From the NCBI RefSeq assembly GCF_014695585.1, contig NZ_JACJON010000079.1:62001-126000 (forward strand): a stretch of DNA of 64,000 nucleotides, read 5' to 3'. Below are positions 16,990-25,887 of the stretch, one piece after another; positions within the stretch are counted from its first letter, which is position 1, and every line of letters begins with the position of its first letter. This stretch comes from Microcoleus sp. FACHB-831 (lineage in GTDB: Bacteria > Cyanobacteriota > Cyanobacteriia > Cyanobacteriales > FACHB-T130). The notes under the pieces were generated by a model, which saw nothing but the letters and a program-made list of their open reading frames with translations, was not told the origin of the DNA and ran no database searches. The translations under genes and the position numbers were made by a program.

Positions 16990-17753
16990 AATCGCGGCTT
17001 TATTTGCAATGAATAATATTGAATTCTTATTTTATGTTGTCGTTGTCACCGATAGCGTATTCCGCAGGCACTTCCTTTGAAACTGAAAATCCTCTAACTA
17101 CCGATTAGCTTTTTACAGAGTGAGGCAAAACATGGATGTTGGGTTTGCCTCATACTTTAAGATAACTCTGATAAATTTAATAAATTTATTTGATAATTAT
17201 ACTTATATTTTTATTAGTCTTTGGCGTTTATTGTCTCTAAAATAATAGGCAAATTGATTTATTTAATAGCATTTGTTATTAGATAATATAAATATAATTA
17301 TTATTGGCAATTTATACTTTTTAAGCATATATAAGTCAATAATAACGCTCGCTTTCTAAATACAAAGCGAAGTCAAGCTTTGCTCCCAAAGGTCAGGTGT
17401 TTTCTTGCAAAAAGTTAACCCCAGAGTTAGCTCTGAAGAATGCCGCGATCGCATATATGCTGCAAAAGCCATCCTTAATCGCGACTTAGCTCGAATTGGA
17501 ATCAATTTAGATGCTGTATCGGGAGTCGCCCGAAGACAGGATAAAACTACGCCCAAGGAGCCTGTTGCAAGACAGCAACGATCGCCTGCGTTGGCAGTTG
17601 AGCCTGGGAACCAGGGCAACTAACGTTGTTCGAGTGGAGGGGAGCATGAGCAATCAGATCCAGGCATCCTCCAGCATTATTTGTGGGGAAACAGATAATT
17701 GAAATCGGGTGAAGCTAATTTTTATCCCCACAACCGATGTGTAATTGAATAAA
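16990..17753. other. Long intergenic region, AT-rich, with a doubtful small ORF
   Basis: Positions 17150-17350 are very AT-rich (runs such as TAATAAATTTATTTGATAAT). The rest shows one doubtful ORF, listed separately. No RNA gene is recognised before the tRNA at 17754. Confidence 0.55.
17405..17623 (+). CDS. Possible small protein of 72 residues
   Basis: The frame starts at TTG (17405) and reads QKVNPRVSSEECRDRIYAAK, then ILNRDLARIGINLDAVSG, which looks like real protein with an amphipathic helix; the second half (TTPKEPVARQQRSPALAVEP) is low complexity. An overlapping frame (17511-17702) also has protein-like composition (SLLQDSNDRLRWQLSLGTRA), so a frameshifted remnant of a longer gene is possible. 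No ribosome site is evident and no family is recognised. Confidence 0.3.
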   Translation: MQKVNPRVSSEECRDRIYAAKAILNRDLARIGINLDAVSGVARRQDKTTPKEPVARQQRSPALAVEPGNQGN

Positions 17754-17838
17754 CGGAGAGGGAGGGATTCGAACTCTCGGAACCTTTCGGTTCACTCGAT
17801 TTCAAGTCGAGCGCAATCGACCACTCTGCCACCTCTCC
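17754..17838 (-). tRNA. tRNA-Ser (anticodon UGA)
   Basis: The acceptor stem GGAGAGG/CCTCTCC, the D arm GGCAGAGTGGTCGATTGC, an anticodon arm reading CGACTTGAAATCG with anticodon TGA, a long variable arm (TGAACCGAAAGGTTC) and the T arm AGAGTTCGAATCCCTC give a class II tRNA of 85 bases. The discriminator is G, as expected for Ser. CCA is not encoded. It reads UCN codons, chiefly UCA. Confidence 0.95.
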
Positions 17839-17883
17839 AGGTCTGTATTTACATCATACCAAGGGTGGTGCGACTTGTTAATA

Positions 17884-18807
17884 CTAGCTGGCAAAAGGTT
17901 TTATTACTGACTCAGTACGACGGTAAAGAATCTCTTTGGATGCTACAGCGTAGTCTTTGCCAAGCCAAACCAGAGATATTTCAGAGACGACACCAGCTTG
18001 TAAAGAGACAATAGAGAAGTTACGCAGGCGATCGCTCTCCTCTTGCATAATCCTGGGTACGCTCGCTGCATTCAAGTAAACTGTACCTTCAGCCACATGG
18101 ATAGCCCTTCGTGGCAAATCGCTGTGGCGCAGCCAGTGGTGCATATGTCCAAAGGTCACAAGGGGAATTATTTTACCGCTATCGCGAGACTGGGCGATCG
18201 CGCTTTGAAAATCCACATCTCCATAATCTCCGCCAATCGGTTCCCAATCCTTCCCGCAAGGATCGCTAGCGCGATCGCCCAAACCTAACGGCCCATTGTG
18301 CCCCAAAAATATTATCGTCTCATAAGTAGCACTCTGCGCCGCCGCCACAATTCTTGCTGTCGATTCATCAAAATTCTTGACACCGAACCGCTTTTGGTAA
18401 AAATCACTATTTTTCCAAACCTCTCCACCCCAGCTAAACGGACGACTTCCCACCACGCTTAAATTCAATTCTGGGAAGTCCAATTTGCCATAACCCACAT
18501 GACACGCACCCAGCAAATCCAACTGTTGCTGCACTCTGTCTTCTTTCTCGCGATCGTAGGGACACTGCTTGCGACCCCACTCAGATGCACTGTACCAAGC
18601 ATCGTGATTCCCTAAAATCGCCGCCTTGGGAATATCTAGAGATGCGATCGCTCTCACGACCTCCACCGATTCATTCCCAAAATCCCCCACAAACAATACC
18701 AAATCCACACCCAAGCGGCTTAAAGCAACCTCATCTTCCGCTTCCCAAGCATAATGAACATCTCCAACAACAGCTATTTTGATCTCTTTATCCCGATTAG
18801 TTGTCAT
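17884..18807 (-). CDS. Metallophosphoesterase, TIGR04168 family
   Basis: A 307-residue calcineurin-like phosphoesterase of a family found in cyanobacteria and plastids. All metal ligand motifs are present in order: GDVH near residue 16, VGDFGN, LGNHDAW, FLGHNG and FGHMHHW. The binuclear metal centre should therefore be active. The natural substrate of the family is not known to me. A ribosome site GGGAAGG lies five bases before the ATG. The gene ends 46 bases from the tRNA-Ser, on the same strand. Confidence 0.9.
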   Translation of the reverse strand: MTTNRDKEIKIAVVGDVHYAWEAEDEVALSRLGVDLVLFVGDFGNESVEVVRAIASLDIPKAAILGNHDAWYSASEWGRKQCPYDREKEDRVQQQLDLLGACHVGYGKLDFPELNLSVVGSRPFSWGGEVWKNSDFYQKRFGVKNFDESTARIVAAAQSATYETIIFLGHNGPLGLGDRASDPCGKDWEPIGGDYGDVDFQSAIAQSRDSGKIIPLVTFGHMHHWLRHSDLPRRAIHVAEGTVYLNAASVPRIMQEESDRLRNFSIVSLQAGVVSEISLVWLGKDYAVASKEILYRRTESVIKPFAS

Positions 18808-19036
18808 GCGCCTTCCCTTGTCAGTCTTTATCCAGGATAAAAAAGCAGAGACGCTTTTGGCAGTTTTCTCTTACACGCACCACAACTGAGCCACTTTAAC
18901 TCATCGCCCATATGCACCCTGCAATGGCGTTTTTTTACTAAGCACAACATATTTAAAACTAGGGCATTAAACTCATACAGAGGGCGATCGCCCGCATCTC
19001 CTCACCGTCGATTCTCCGAACTGCAAGCGTGCGTCT

Positions 19037-22000
19037 TCAACACTCATTCCCAGTTCTACCAGTCAAACTAGCAACTACAGCAGCCAATTCATCTGGACTA
19101 ACAGGTTTAGGCAAATGTTGTTGAAAACCTGCCAAAAGAACCCTTGTACGATCTTCCTCCCTAGCATAAGCAGTTAGAGCCACAGCCGGAATGCGTCCTC
19201 CTTGCGCTGCTGGTAGCAATCTTAGTTGGCGAATTAGACTAAAGCCATCTTCTTGTGGCATCCCAATATCAGATATAAGTACATTGGGTTGAGAATTGGC
19301 GATCTCCTCAAGTGCATCTTTAGCTGTTCCAGCTGTCCTAACTGAGGCTCCATACTGTTCCAGAATAGCGATCAGCAACTCGCGGGCATCGGCCTCATCA
19401 TCCACAACCAGTATCTCTAAATCTTTAAGCATCAGCGAGTTCTGCAATGCAACTGCATTCGACTCTGTTGCAAACTCCTCCTCTAAATTGTTCTCTAGAG
19501 AAACTTTAGGACTGTAGATAGCAATAATGGGCAGACAGACCGTAAATGTTGCCCCCTGTCCCTCGCCTGGACTTTCTGCCTTCACAGTACCGCCGTGCAG
19601 TTCTACCAAATGACGCACGATAGCCATTCCCAAACCCAAGCCACCAACAGACCTTGAAATCGAGCTATCAGCCTGACGAAAGCGATCGAATACATAAGGC
19701 AGAAAGCTGGGGCTAATACCTTGACCAGTATCGCTTACTTGAATCTGGACGTGGGACTCAATGCGATCGAGTCGGACTTCGACGCGCCCGTACTTGGGCG
19801 TAAACTTAACTGCGTTAGAAAGCAAATTCCACACAATTTGTTGCAATCGGTCTGGATCGCCCGAAACCGTTCCTGATAAAGGATCTAATAAGAATTCAAG
19901 TTGAATTTCCTTCGCCTCGGCTGCTGGACGGACAGCATCGATAGCTGCCTCGACCGCGCCAGAAAGTTCAACCGGACGCATATTTAAACGGAGCTTGCCT
20001 GTAATAATGCGAGAAACATCGAGAAGATCCTCGATCAATCTCGATAGCGATCGCGCATTGCGATCTACAGTTTCTAAAGCTTTCGCCGCAGTAGCCTCAT
20101 TCAGCTTCCTCGCACGCAGCATTTGAGTCCAGCCAAGCATCGCATTAAGAGGCGTGCGTAATTCGTGCGAAAGCGTCGCTAAAAACTCATCCTTCATGCG
20201 ATTGGCTGCTTCTGCTTGGGCGCGATCGCGTTGAGCAATCTGATACAACCGCGCATTATCAACGGCTACTGCCGCACGACAGGCAAGTTCCAAAGCATTA
20301 TTAAGGTCATCCGAATTGTAACGGCGACCAGACTCAGCCGACACGAACGATATCGCACCAAGTATTCTACCCCGCACCCGCAGCGGCACAATCATCACAG
20401 ACTTGAAACCCACATTTCGCAGAATCTTTAAATGTTCCGCATCGCGGGCGCTTGCTACTATCTGCGAATCCAAAATTTCGGGATAATATTCCGGCTGACC
20501 AGTCCGCAACACGTTCCCTACACCTTGGGGAGCATTTAAGTTAGTTGGATAGCGCTGCTGTAGTTCGCTTGCCCACTCCACCTTTGCCGGATCTATATGG
20601 GCAGTCGCCAGCCGCTGTAGCGAACCATCCTCATCAAGAATATCAACTACGCACCAGTCGGCAAGGTGAGGAACTGCCAAATGAGCTACGCGCTCCAGTG
20701 TAGTTTGGTAGTCAAGTGAGGAAGCAAGCAGGGCACTAGACTCAGCCAGAAAACGCGATCGCGCCTCTAAAAGCACTCGTTCAGTTACATCCACAACGTA
20801 AACCAAAACCCCCTCCACACTGTTGTTTTGATTTAGCGTCGGTAGGTAGTACACATAGTAGTAACCGGGGCTGCGATCGTCTCTGCCTGGAACGTTAACC
20901 GCAAGATTGGGCGAGATGAACGGTGTCCCAGTAGCGTACAAATTATGGAATACCTCAACTAATTCCGGGTCAGACTCTCCAAAAATTTCGGGTATAGCAT
21001 TGCCCAAATGCTGTTCGCGGCTCAAACCATTAATTTCTGCAAGCGCCTCATTAATCGCCACGAACCGCTGTTCAGAGTCCAAAAAGCCTATACCAATTGG
21101 CGAAGTTTCAAAAATTGCTGTTAACTGCCGTTGCGCTACCTCTGCTTGCGCCCTTGCTGTCTGTTCTCGCACCAAGAGTTGCTCGCGGTCTTCCTCAACT
21201 GCCTTTTGCTCAGTTATGTCTATAGTTGCGCCGAGCATTCGCACAGCCTTTCCGTTCGCATCATAGATCGCACGCCCGTTAGCCGAAATCCAGCGAACCG
21301 CACCACTCGGCTGAACGATACGAATTTCAAGTAGGAATGGTGATTTCTCCTCAATTGCCTTCTGTATAGTTTCAGCAACTCGGTGCCGATCCTCTGGATA
21401 AACAAGATAGGCGTAGTCTTCGAGTTTGCCGGAAAAAGTCCCAGGAGTTAGCCCGTGAAACTCATATATGCGTTCCGACCAATTTATGCGATCGCCGGAT
21501 ATGTCCCAGTCCCACACTCCAGCTTTGCCAGCATCCAGAGCCAATCGCAGTCGCTCCTCGCTTTGGCGTAATATTTCCTCTGCCTGTTTGCGATCGTTGA
21601 CGTTGCGGAAATACAGTGACAACCCGGCTTCAGAAGGGTAGGCGCGGACTGCAAACCAAGCCTCGAACGGAGGGTAGTAATCTTCCAGTTCTTGCACCAC
21701 TCTAGAAGCAACCGCTTGCTGATAAAGTTTTCCAAAGCTGGTGCTGCTGAGTTCTGGAAACTCTTGCCAGAGATTCTTGCCAACAAGTTCTGCTGGCGAA
21801 CGTCCCAGCGTCCGCGCTCCCTCTTGGTTAAGGTAGGTGAAGCGCCACTCGCGATCGAAAGCGAGAAAGCCATCGGTGATGCTTTCGAGAATCTTGGAGA
21901 TTTGCTCTCGCGCTGCCTCGCGTTCTGTTTCCGCCTGCTTGCGTTCGCTTATGTCAGCAAGGATCGACATACAGCTAATGTTGCCTTTGGCATCGCGCAA

Positions 22001-23320
22001 CGGTGCTGCCCACAAGCTGATGTCGATCGATTCTCCATTTTTCTTTTGACGACGTGCCTCTACACCAGTTAAAATTTGGCCTTTGCGGATAGCATCAAGG
22101 TGCGCCAGGAACTCGTCTCGTTTATCTTCAGGGACGCAAGGAATAAACGTCGAGAGTGCCTCTCGCTCAGTCCAGCCAAAAATCTTTTCCGCCGCTGGAT
22201 TCCACATCTTCACCTTGCCATCGAGAGCAAAGACGGTAATCGCCAGAGGGCAGGCTTGAATTAAAGCCTGAAGCGTCTGGTTTGTTTCTTGCAACTCTTC
22301 TTCTACTTGCTTGGTACTTGTGATGTCTGTGTGTACCCCCACCCACTCGCGGATGCTGCCATCTGGCTCCAATACAGGTACGCCACGAACGCTCATGTAC
22401 CTGTACTCGCCATCTTTGCGCCGCAGGCGATGCTCTACTTGATAGAAGGTGCGATCGCTAAGTGCGGCTGACCATGCTTGCGCGGTATGAGTGCGATCGT
22501 CTGGGTGGACGGCGTTGAGCCAGCCCCACCCTTTTAGCTCGTCGTAGCTTTGCCCTGTAAACTCGCTCCACCCTGGTTGAGGGGTGACAATTTCACCTTC
22601 AGCTTTGGTATCCCAGATAATTTGGGCGCTAGCTTCGACCAACGAGCGGTAGCGCTCCTCGCTCTTGCGGAGTTCATCCTGAACGAAGACGCGATCGCTG
22701 ATATCCTTAACTAAAGCAACAAACCCTTCAACAACCCCATCTTCTGCAAAACGAGGTACATAAGTGGCGCGGATGTAACGTGTCTCGCCCTTTTTGTAAG
22801 TTACGCTGCTTTCATAAGTTACTTCTTGTCCTGCTAAGGCTGCTTCAATGTAGGGACGCACGCTTTCATACGCTGTCTTGCCCACTACTTCTTCGAGATG
22901 TTTGCCATAGAATTGGGAAGGTGTTGAGCCGAACCAATCTTGAAACGCTTTATTGTTGAAGCGATAACGTTGCTGTGCATCGATATAGGCAACCAATACA
23001 GGTACGGCATCTATAATTGCTAGCAGATCGTTTTCTCCATTAGGTAATTGAGCGATCGCCAAGCACAACTCTCTTCCCTCTTTCTGCTCATCAGCCACTT
23101 GCACTACACATTCTTTCTCCTGTGCAAATGGCTCCTTGGTTTCCGCCTCTAAGCTTCGAGCATAAAGTTCAACTATCTCCGACCTAGACAGCCCTTTTGT
23201 TTTAGCAAATTCATCTAGGGTGTTCCAAGCCGTTTCCGTTAAAGATAAGTTGACACGTTTTTTAGATTCGCCTTCCCAATTATTAATAAATTTTCCCATT
23301 ATGCTGCGTTTCATCTGCAC
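19037..23320 (-). CDS. Hybrid histidine kinase: RHH-PASx6-GAF-HisKA-HATPase-REC
   Basis: A 1427-residue cytoplasmic sensor kinase. Unusually, residues 10-55 (KKRVNLSLTETAWNTLDEFA, then KTKGLSRSEIVELYARS) look like a ribbon-helix-helix DNA-binding fold. Six PAS domains follow at about 75-200, 222-345, 350-470, 480-590, 595-715 and 745-870, several of PAC-rich S-box type. A GAF domain (about 880-1040) precedes HisKA with LSHELRTPLN (His1052), the HATPase with NLLSNAVKFTP, DTGQGISP and GLGLGMAIV, and a receiver with Asp1351 (ISDIGMPQEDG). The start is GTG at 23320; ATGs at 23314 and 23299 are alternatives that keep the RHH. No partner regulator is adjacent. Signals sensed are unknown. Confidence 0.93.
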   Translation of the reverse strand: MQMKRSIMGKFINNWEGESKKRVNLSLTETAWNTLDEFAKTKGLSRSEIVELYARSLEAETKEPFAQEKECVVQVADEQKEGRELCLAIAQLPNGENDLLAIIDAVPVLVAYIDAQQRYRFNNKAFQDWFGSTPSQFYGKHLEEVVGKTAYESVRPYIEAALAGQEVTYESSVTYKKGETRYIRATYVPRFAEDGVVEGFVALVKDISDRVFVQDELRKSEERYRSLVEASAQIIWDTKAEGEIVTPQPGWSEFTGQSYDELKGWGWLNAVHPDDRTHTAQAWSAALSDRTFYQVEHRLRRKDGEYRYMSVRGVPVLEPDGSIREWVGVHTDITSTKQVEEELQETNQTLQALIQACPLAITVFALDGKVKMWNPAAEKIFGWTEREALSTFIPCVPEDKRDEFLAHLDAIRKGQILTGVEARRQKKNGESIDISLWAAPLRDAKGNISCMSILADISERKQAETEREAAREQISKILESITDGFLAFDREWRFTYLNQEGARTLGRSPAELVGKNLWQEFPELSSTSFGKLYQQAVASRVVQELEDYYPPFEAWFAVRAYPSEAGLSLYFRNVNDRKQAEEILRQSEERLRLALDAGKAGVWDWDISGDRINWSERIYEFHGLTPGTFSGKLEDYAYLVYPEDRHRVAETIQKAIEEKSPFLLEIRIVQPSGAVRWISANGRAIYDANGKAVRMLGATIDITEQKAVEEDREQLLVREQTARAQAEVAQRQLTAIFETSPIGIGFLDSEQRFVAINEALAEINGLSREQHLGNAIPEIFGESDPELVEVFHNLYATGTPFISPNLAVNVPGRDDRSPGYYYVYYLPTLNQNNSVEGVLVYVVDVTERVLLEARSRFLAESSALLASSLDYQTTLERVAHLAVPHLADWCVVDILDEDGSLQRLATAHIDPAKVEWASELQQRYPTNLNAPQGVGNVLRTGQPEYYPEILDSQIVASARDAEHLKILRNVGFKSVMIVPLRVRGRILGAISFVSAESGRRYNSDDLNNALELACRAAVAVDNARLYQIAQRDRAQAEAANRMKDEFLATLSHELRTPLNAMLGWTQMLRARKLNEATAAKALETVDRNARSLSRLIEDLLDVSRIITGKLRLNMRPVELSGAVEAAIDAVRPAAEAKEIQLEFLLDPLSGTVSGDPDRLQQIVWNLLSNAVKFTPKYGRVEVRLDRIESHVQIQVSDTGQGISPSFLPYVFDRFRQADSSISRSVGGLGLGMAIVRHLVELHGGTVKAESPGEGQGATFTVCLPIIAIYSPKVSLENNLEEEFATESNAVALQNSLMLKDLEILVVDDEADARELLIAILEQYGASVRTAGTAKDALEEIANSQPNVLISDIGMPQEDGFSLIRQLRLLPAAQGGRIPAVALTAYAREEDRTRVLLAGFQQHLPKPVSPDELAAVVASLTGRTGNEC

Positions 23321-23641
23321 TCAACCTTATACGCAAACGGCTGGCTGTATTCAGTATCCTGTTCCAAGATATAGGATGAAATCTGTCTTAGGAAGGAGCC
23401 GCATTGAACCAACCTAAATTTAGCGATTTGTTAGAAAAACACCTTATAATATTTGGGATGCGGGAAGGGGGATAATAATAAACTTGCTTATAGCAAAGTT
23501 TATAAATTTAATTTGGGTAAGTTTAAAACAAAAAGATATTATCCAGAGAAAACATTACGGATAAAGTATTAAAAATATGTTTCTCTGCGTAAGTTAAATA
23601 AAGTAGATGCAAGGTAGACAGCGCCTACCTAAGTTTTCTTA
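23321..23641. other. Intergenic region
   Basis: About 320 AT-rich bases between the giant kinase and the DUF2278 gene, both on the minus strand. It holds the promoter region of the kinase but no clear motif, gene or hairpin with a T tract was seen. Confidence 0.5.
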
Positions 23642-24640
23642 TTAAAATAAAATTGTCCAACCTGCGTTTTTCGCTTGGCTTTTAGTGTAAGAGACTCCGT
23701 GAATTTTCAGCCCTTTATCATCTAGAAGAGTGATAATTCCGCCATCATTGGATAGCTGAAGGTTATCTCCACTCAAAGGTATCCTGACAAACGCACCAGG
23801 AGGAAGAATAGTCCCATCAAGGGATCGTTTGTGCTTAAATTTATCAGCGATCGCCCAACCAGTCAGATTTATACTATTAGGGGAAGTATTAATTAAAGTC
23901 ACTGACTCTTTACCAACATCATCACCAATAGGATTCACCATAGCTGCAATGATACGCACCCCCGCCGTGTCTCTTGAAATCGCCGCATCATCTAGTTGAT
24001 GTCCGGTAACATCATCAGTATGTAAAGCTTGCGACTGAAAAGCTAGAAATACAGCAACCCATTGATTGCGCGAGGGAAAATTAATCAGCAAACCCCCATC
24101 TTGCCAAACACCATTGTCCCCTCTAAATTCTTTGCTATTACCCTGATTCATATGAATATTGTGGATGCCATTACCAGGGAGAAAGTGAAAAACTTTGTCA
24201 GGTATATTTTTATCTGGCCCCCACTTTTGTCCATACGCATAGAGGACAGCATCCCTTTCGCTAATTGCTCGTTGAATATAAACATCTAACAACTCGTTGA
24301 GGTCATTTTCTGGCCCTTGAACCTCAAACGGTAACGGCTTCATATTTTGGACATCAAACATATTGCCTCGAATGAAGTCTAACGCAAGTCCTCCCGGCTT
24401 GCTATCCAAATTATTGAATCCGAAGCCTAATTGAGTTAATTCCTGAGTAATAGGGTGCTGAAAATTGTTATTTACGAAGTACAGCAACTCAGATGGACTT
24501 TGTTTTGATTGTACGTTTATGTCAATGCGATAGTTAAACTTACCCTCAGTCACAAGCACCTGGTAATGAGGATTAGACTTTTCACCGGGTTTGCTGTCTT
24601 CTACCCTACACTTCAAAACACCGTACATTTTTAAAGGCAT
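23642..24640 (-). CDS. DUF2278 (YukJ) protein with C-terminal lamin-tail domain
   Basis: A 332-residue protein. The first 215 residues are DUF2278/YukJ-like: MYGVLKCRVEDSKPGEKSNP, HYQVLVTEGKFNYRIDINVQ, YAYGQKWGP, FHFLPGNGIHNIHMNQG and WQDGGLLINFP. The remainder (about 230-332: AAMVNPIGDDVGKESVTLIN, NLTGWAIADKFKHKRSL) is a lamin-tail (LTD) beta-sandwich. LTD domains are commonly attached to secreted or membrane-associated enzymes and DNA-handling proteins; no signal peptide is seen here. The function of DUF2278 is unknown. A perfect 22-bp palindrome lies about 106 bases upstream of the start and could be its operator. Confidence 0.85.
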   Translation of the reverse strand: MPLKMYGVLKCRVEDSKPGEKSNPHYQVLVTEGKFNYRIDINVQSKQSPSELLYFVNNNFQHPITQELTQLGFGFNNLDSKPGGLALDFIRGNMFDVQNMKPLPFEVQGPENDLNELLDVYIQRAISERDAVLYAYGQKWGPDKNIPDKVFHFLPGNGIHNIHMNQGNSKEFRGDNGVWQDGGLLINFPSRNQWVAVFLAFQSQALHTDDVTGHQLDDAAISRDTAGVRIIAAMVNPIGDDVGKESVTLINTSPNSINLTGWAIADKFKHKRSLDGTILPPGAFVRIPLSGDNLQLSNDGGIITLLDDKGLKIHGVSYTKSQAKNAGWTILF

Positions 24641-25887
24641 ATGGTTTTCTCTTTATTCAGACGATTACTTTAGGGCACTTAGCCACATGGCGATACTGGT
24701 GAGTGCAGATATGCAATATTTTTGCATGGAAGTGCGAAAATAATCCGGATAAAATATATTTTATCCGAAATAATTTAATGCTAGTGAATTGTTATCTAGT
24801 AACAATAATATTGCGTGTATCTCGATACATACAAATTTTATTAAAATCACCCTTAACGGCTTGAAGAGTATTTCTTACTCATCCTACCTTGGTGCTAAAG
24901 CGCCAAGGGATAGGAAAGATACGGCATTAATTTTCATTACAGTTGCAGGGCGGGTATCTGTAATGGTTGCCGTTTTAATGCAAATTATTGATTGCTATTT
25001 ATAATAATTATGCTTTAATTTAATAGTTTATATCGTTCTGTTTAATTAATTTATCACGAACTTCTAAATAAAGCAGTATTTATATTCGCCCCAAATCTAG
25101 CTGAGTTATTATAATAAATTAGTCATTCCTTATACTAACTTTAGCATAGTGTTATTGTTAATATTTTGGGGTATATTACAGCAATGTCACCAGTGTGCTA
25201 TAGCGTTTGGCAATACTAAAACAAGATATTATTTAAAATATTAACTAGCTAGTAATTAGGGGAGAATCAAAGCGATCGCAGTAATTATAAAGGCGTGATA
25301 TCGCTGCCATAACGATGTTCAATTTGGGATTTTATAAGAAAATTTTTATAGCATTTGTAAAAGTTATTTTTAATCTATAAACAAAATATTAATAATAAAA
25401 ATCTTGGCAAGGGTTTGTGTTGTAATAACTTCATATAGTATATGCAAACCTAAATTTGCTCATACTTCAGCAAGGCGAAAGTTATTACGCCTACAGGTAG
25501 AATGGACAACAAAGCAAGCAATGGCAAAATTTATAGGAGCCACCGAAACAAAAAAAGCGATCGCGCTTTTGCTAACAAAGCGTGCAAAGCCCTCGGTAGG
25601 GAGTTTGTTCGCACCGAAAATAGGATCGCATACTGCCATTGCGATCGCAGTAAACTTAATGCAGCTACTCTAAAAACCGGATTTCTCGAATATAACCCCT
25701 CTGCATCAATTAGATTTCCGGACATCTGCCAAAAGAGCTAAAATTATCTGAATATATTTTCCTACATCTGGGTTGCATTTCTGATATTTTTGTCGTTTAA
25801 ATTTTGGCAGTGGTGTACGCGCCTTAGCATTGGGAATAATAAGTCAAGAACAGCAAGTATTTTACTAGCAGGTGCCGGAGGAAGGAA
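24641..25887. other. Long AT-rich intergenic region of 1.25 kb
   Basis: Between the divergent DUF2278 and pentapeptide genes. It holds the 22-bp palindrome at 24746-24767, a smaller ATGCAA/TTGCAT hairpin at 24711-24727 and several HIP1 sites near 25560-25650. Open frames at 24789-25004, 25404-25673 and 25502-25741 overlap one another in different frames and show no family, so none was called. Confidence 0.55.
24746..24767. promoter_or_regulatory. Perfect 22-bp palindrome, possible operator
   Basis: CGGATAAAATA followed directly by TATTTTATCCG, an uninterrupted perfect palindrome, about 106 bp upstream of the DUF2278 start on the minus strand. The lack of a loop fits a dimeric regulator site better than an RNA hairpin. 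Confidence 0.5.

Noticed and set aside
24789..25004. 71-codon plus-strand frame
   Set aside because: AT-rich, no ribosome site, no recognised similarity.
25404..25741. Two overlapping plus-strand frames of 89 and 79 codons
   Set aside because: Mutually exclusive frames with HIP1-derived residues; no protein-like conservation pattern.
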